Part shown: one piece after another, positions 59,236 to 64,000 of the stretch
Numbering within the stretch: the first letter of the stretch is position 1
Layout: every line of letters begins with the position of its first letter
Translations under genes and position numbers: made by a program
The notes under the pieces: model-generated
Seen by the model: only the letters and a program-made list of their open reading frames with translations
What the model was told of the DNA's origin: nothing
Database searches by the model: none
DNA from: Typha latifolia
Taxonomy: Eukaryota > Streptophyta > Magnoliopsida > Poales > Typhaceae
DNA: 64,000 nt
Assembly (NCBI GenBank): GCA_019914945.1
Contig: CM034111.1
Location: 868,001 to 932,000, forward strand
Direction of reading: 5' to 3'

Positions 59236-62072
59236 GCCAGATCTATTGAGCGGGAGTTTCTTGAAACTCTTCCTTTACTTGCTTAGTATTGTCTCTGTTC
59301 TTGTTTGTGTTTTTGATGTGGTTGATGCGCTTTTGATCCGTATACGCTGCTTATGTGGTTCTTCTCATAAAATGAATTGATCTTGTTATGGAGGTTACTT
59401 GTGATCTATGATTACTGACTTAATACCTATATAAGATTCTCTTTCCTTGTCTAAGTGAATTGTTGAAGGATTAAAGAAATTTGCGTTTCCAATCTTATTC
59501 TTTTAGAGATCACTCTGATAACCTTGTCATACAAGGATGCCGCGGAGTCGAAACAATTGTGAATTTGCGATGTGCGTCCTTCATTCCCGATGGATGGGAG
59601 CATCATTTGATTGTTATCGTTTAGTTCATTCATTACCATCTGGTCTTAGTTGTCCATTTTGTTTTCCTACCTGCAGAAAAGACCCAGAACTTGTTATATT
59701 GTTAAAGCGGGCATGGTTTGGGTGGATCTCACTTACCACCATGTTTCATACTTTTTGCATCATTTTCTCTAATGTTTATCTGCATTGCTGAAAAATTTAT
59801 GCTTCAAGCGACGATAGTTCCTTGTATCAAGCCAATAAGGGTGGAATCATTTCGGTTTTGCCTGGTGAGTGTTCAAATTGACGTGTTAATGTATATATTA
59901 CATTATGTTCAATTATAAAAGAAATACTTGCATCTTGTTTTTGTTATCCTGTGTTTTTCTCGAATGAGAAACTTAGAAGTTTGAGGTAAATGTAGTAGCT
60001 GCGGCATGTTATTGAAGTGAGCATCTCTCCAATTTGACTCTCCCACAGTAACACTCAGTAAGACCGCGAGCATGTAAGATTCAAGAGAATGCACTGTATC
60101 CTTTGTGTCTATTGTGCTATTAGAAAGTACATTTGTGTTAATTTTATAAGTACTGGTGATGAATTGTAGACACATCTTTCATGATTACAGGGATTACCTT
60201 TACAAATGACAAATCTGTTAAAATTTTGTTGTGGCTTGTGTGATATTCAGTAAATTTTGTGTTCTTTATTATCTACTAGTTTGAGATGAGTGATGTTGTG
60301 CTCCATTTTCTTTATTCTTGGTTTGTCGCTTGATTATAAACTGATTCTCCTCTGCAAATCTTGCTATAGAATAACTTTGTTTATCATTCGGAGGGCTGTA
60401 TATTATATTTGCTAAGATAGTTGATTTTCGTTGTCCTGTTGAAGCAAAAGTAAAGGAGATGCCTCTTTTTTTATCCCTGTTTGTGGAATAGGAACATGTT
60501 CTTAGATGCCCAGGTAATTCATTTACAATTGTTGGAACAAATGGTGCTAAAAAAAATCCATGAACATCTGAAGGGACTTAGTTGAGAATCATTGCTTTAA
60601 TTGATATCCCAATTCTCTTTTATCTCTTCCGTTTTATTCTTTGAATACCTTTAACAACTTTGCGACTTTCTATTATCTTCATATGGATTTTCATCATTGA
60701 TTTGCTAGCTTAACCTTTTGGACAAAGGCTTCAGGTTGTTGATGCAAAGACTTCTCCCTGTAATTGATTGTTCGCTTTTTTTCATGGTTTTTTATATACC
60801 AAAGCCATTGGAGATTTGCAGTGATTGGGGCTGCTGTGTGCAATTTCGATGATATGTTCTTGGGTTTCTTCACCATGTCAATGTCAAGTGCTGTCTTCCA
60901 TGTTTTCTTTGTATATCCGGCTTTCTGTTTTGTTGTTTTTGAGAAAACTGGAGAATTATCTTATAATTCTCGTATGCTTCTTTTTCATGTTCCTCAATTG
61001 TTTAACTCAGTCTTAACATTCTATACTTGTTTAGCAGTAGGGCATATCATCACTTACTGAAGTTTGGTGTTAACAAGATTTTGATGTACTCTTTGTCAAC
61101 CTCTGGTTATTTCGAGTTGATATACTCTCTGTTTCACTCGAATTTGAATTTCGTGTCGTGACAAGATTATTGTCATTTAGGATTTCTCATGTTTCGTGGG
61201 GCCACGTTGATCAGCCCATTCTTCTATCTGCGAACACACCATATTATTATGCTCCGCAAGTAATTTCAGTTTTTTCTTACAGCATTTTTATTATTTTGCA
61301 TGTCTTCTTTTCTAATTCATTCATTATGTCTTGTTGAAGAGAATGATCAGAACGCAACTGGCTGCTTTGTTTGTATCTTTTAGTTTCTTTGTTCTAGAAA
61401 AAAAAAAAATGTTTTCCTATGCTATCCGCATCTCTTCCATGACTAGTCCTGCTGTCTCCATCGCTGTACTGGGTGAACTTTTCATCCATTATTTCCGGCA
61501 CTAAAAGATTGTGTGCTTTCGGCAGCGTGCAATAAAAGAACTCGAGAATCTCTACTGCTTTGAAAGTTCACACGGACTTCTTATTTGGGCACCTCTGTAC
61601 GGATTAGTATCTGATCACGCGAGCTTTCTTCTGCGTTTCAAATCAATGCAAAATGATTTAAATTGAACTAAATTTTTTGCAATCACGCAGTATATTCACA
61701 AGTAATTAATTGCAAGGTAGACCTTCTCAAGTAGAGCTCTTAATCTTGCTCCTTTTTTTTTTTGGCAACTTATTTGCTGACCTGTCAACTTACTTGCTCG
61801 CCAAGCATGCGAAGTTTTTCGTGTCGTCCAAACTAAAGCCAGAAGAACAAAATCTTCCAGACGTGTCTACACTCGCCAGTCGACACACACCACCACCTGC
61901 CTCAACCTCTCGCCGCTCGCGGGCGGTCGTCAGTTGCTCCTCTTTTTTCCACTTCCCAACCATCCAAATAAAAACTCTCTTTCACCATCTTTGCTTATAT
62001 TTATATTTATGTGTCTATCTGCAAATTACCTCCAAACTTTTTCCATAATTATCGACGCAAGTACGGAACCCT
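59236..62072. other. 3' flank of the BAP31-like gene and intergenic DNA
   Basis: About 2.8 kb. T-rich on the plus strand, with many short frames and no codon-usage or family evidence. 61081-61260 has moderate complexity but no identity. The last few hundred bases form the promoter of the OMA1-like gene. No supported gene. Confidence 0.4.
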
Positions 62073-63194
62073 ATGAATTTTCTCAAGAGAGCTAGGTCTC
62101 CTCTCTCCTCCCTCCTCTTCCGCTCCAAGACCTCCGCCCAACTTAAACCCCATCCTCCTCCTCTTACGAGATTTCGCCATTCTCAACCTCCGCTTTCTTA
62201 TTCTCAATCCTCCGTCTTCTTCTCCCGCCGCACCTACTACGTCGCGCGCCAGCGCCCGGAGGTTTACCATTTCCGCCGCGGCCGCGGCCGCGGCCCCCAC
62301 TGGTACCAGAACCCCCGCACCGTCGCCATCGTCGTCATCTCCGCCGGCGGCGCCGCCGTCACGATCTACTACAGCAACCTCGAGTCCGTCCCCTACACGA
62401 AGCGCACCCACTTCGTCCTCCTCTCCCCCTCCGTCGAGCGCCAACTCGGCGAATCCCAATTCCAGCAACTCAAGTCCGCCCTCGCCGGCAAGATCCTCCC
62501 CGCCCTCCACCCTGATTCCGTCCGCGTCCGCCTCATCTCGCAGGACATCATCCGCGCTCTCCAGGTCGGCCTCCGCCGCCAGGAAGAGGGCCATCGCTGG
62601 AGCGACATCGACTACGCCAATCACCAACCGGGACAGCTCCATCCCTCCCACGACGAGGCGGCGCACGAGGCGATCCTTCAATTGCACGGCGGAGGGAAGA
62701 AGGAGGGGAGCGTAGATGAGGTGTGGAGTAGCGACGATGAGATTCTTGATGATAAATGGGTGCACGAGAGTCGAAAGGAAGGCGAAGCGAAGGGGTCTCA
62801 GGTGGCGACGAGGCATTTAGATAGGTTGAATTGGGAGGTCCTTGTGGTTAGAGACGACACCGTGAATGCTTTCTGCCTTCCCGGAGGTAAGATCGTCGTG
62901 TTCACGGGGTTGCTCGATCATTTTAGGACGGATGCGGAGATCGCGACAGTCATCGGTCATGAGGTAATCTTTTCTGCAAGAAATCCTCTTTTCTGATGTG
63001 TGGGTAACCTTGGAGTAAGCTTTTTAAGGAATTGGATTGTAGGTTGGGCACTGTGTTGCGCGGCATGCGGCAGAGATGATCACAAAGAACTTGTGGTTTA
63101 CTATTCTGCAGGTGTTGGTTCTGCAGTTTGTTTACATGCCGGATCTTATCAATGCAATGTCGAATCTTTTGCTTCGACTTCCTTTCTCACGAAG
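62073..63194 (+). CDS. OMA1-like mitochondrial M48 metalloprotease, 5' part
   Basis: Exon 1 (62073-62963, 297 codons) and exon 2 (63043-63194) give about 347 residues; the gene continues past the window. OMA1 is a zinc protease of the mitochondrial inner membrane that processes the fusion GTPase OPA1 in animals and supports respiratory complexes and stress responses in plants. The N-terminus is rich in Arg/Ser with no acids (MNFLKRARSPLSSLLFRSKT), a likely presequence. A hydrophobic segment follows at about 83-100 (TVAIVVISAGGAAVTIYY). The M48 signature is DTVNAFCLPGGKIVVFTGLL followed by the zinc motif HEVGH, whose HE and VGH are encoded on either side of intron 1. Exon 2 ends at LPFSR; the downstream EADHIG-type third-ligand exon is not in the window. 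Confidence 0.9.
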
Positions 63195-64000
63195 GTATGC
63201 TGGGAATACTAATGGAATGGTAGATTTCTATCCTGAATATAATGAGGCCCTGAACTTTGCTGATATTAATATGCTTCAGTTAGGATATCCTAATATTTGC
63301 CCAAGGATTTTACTGCATAGACATGGTAGAATCTTTGCTAATTTGTTATCTTGATTCCTGAAGAAAAAGTGAAGTTAGACATATGCTGAATTGAATCTTC
63401 TAACAACACCTCATTATGATATGGTGGACTGCTGACCTAAGTAACCAGTTGATTGCCATTAATCCTTTTTCCTCCTTTACACTTTGCTTTCTCCTATGAC
63501 TTTGAGTTGAGCAGGATCAGTTTTCTGCTCTAGTTTCTTTGATTCCCTCTTGCTTCCCCTACTGTTCTAGTTTGTAATATCAATTCTCCAGATTATCTTC
63601 ACAGAAATTTGAAACATGTCTGTACTCCCTAGGCCTAGGTTGTTTTATCAACTAATGTATCCAACATGTACTATGTCAACAAGGAGAGTAAGATTGCAGG
63701 AAGAATTACATGGTGAGCAATGCCAAAATCATACTGATCTAAAATGAATTAAATTCCAAACTAATGATTTGAATAACAAAGAATGTGACGAGTGATAGTT
63801 GTATTGTAAAATAGGATGTAAAAAAATGAGGTCTAGGATGAACTCCCATGAATTTAAGTTATGATATTTAGTTTAGTAAATGTCATCAAAGGAAATGGTG
63901 AATCTCAGTGTCAGAAATTGAAATCAGTGTCAATTTAACTCTCCTTTTTATGGGATAGGAAAACCTTTTTTGAGTTTCACATGCATTCTTTACTAGAACC
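63195..64000. other. Intron 2 of the OMA1-like gene to the window edge
   Basis: Begins with a good donor (GTATGC). I searched for the expected exon with the E-x-x-x-D zinc-ligand motif and did not see it, so this is probably one long intron. Confidence 0.55.

Noticed and set aside
62049..62816. Minus-strand 255-codon frame opposite OMA1-like exon 1
   Set aside because: GC-rich shadow of the sense exon, low-complexity Glu/Gly/Ala composition, no motif.
1..64000. CRISPR arrays, bacterial operons, prophage or integrated virus
   Set aside because: No spaced direct-repeat array, no Shine-Dalgarno-led operons, and no viral coat, movement or replicase motifs. All supported genes are intron-containing or plant-family genes.

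Overview
This is eukaryotic nuclear DNA from a flowering plant. Genes are split by AT-rich GT-AG introns, intergenic DNA is AT-rich and full of transposon debris, and several 5' exons are strikingly GC-rich (HD-Zip, UGT, PDLP, BAP31-like, OMA1-like). That pattern and the protein types suggest a monocot, perhaps a non-grass such as pineapple, palm or banana. The species is inference. A run of exactly 500 N (37996-38495) marks a scaffold gap.

Layout, left to right: a TBL/AXY4-type polysaccharide O-acetyltransferase (+); a 14-exon peroxisomal acyl-activating enzyme of the AAE17/18 type (-) with a Tourist-like MITE in an intron; about 5 kb of intergenic DNA; an HD-Zip I gene of the ATHB1/HAT5 clade (+) with a probable conserved-peptide uORF; a transposon nest (5'-truncated LINE relic, SINE copies, A-rich tandem repeats); a frameshifted UGT90A-type glycosyltransferase (-); mitochondrial ALDH2B (-, 11 exons); a KUP/HAK potassium transporter (+, 9 exons); the gap; the N-terminal stub of a probable condensin CAP-G (-), head-to-head with a SETD3/LSMT-like SET-domain gene (+); a small two-exon unknown gene (-); a Nudix hydrolase (+); a SINE with target-site duplication and a long-TIR element; a caleosin/peroxygenase (+); a plasmodesmata-located DUF26 protein (+) with an unusual in-frame downstream ORF; a peroxisomal small heat-shock protein ending in SKL (+); a BAP31-like ER protein (+); and the first two exons of an OMA1-type M48 metalloprotease (+), cut by the right edge.

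The genes do not form a pathway or operon; this is an ordinary plant gene neighbourhood. Exon boundaries were placed by hand from splice signals, reading phase and protein-family continuity, and the phases add up for every multi-exon model given. The points most worth following are the HD-Zip uORF, the PDLP downstream ORF that a 9-nt acceptor shift would fuse in frame, the tRNA-derived SINE family, the duplicated splice acceptor in the caleosin gene, the CAP-G stub at the gap, and the foldback inside the LINE relic.
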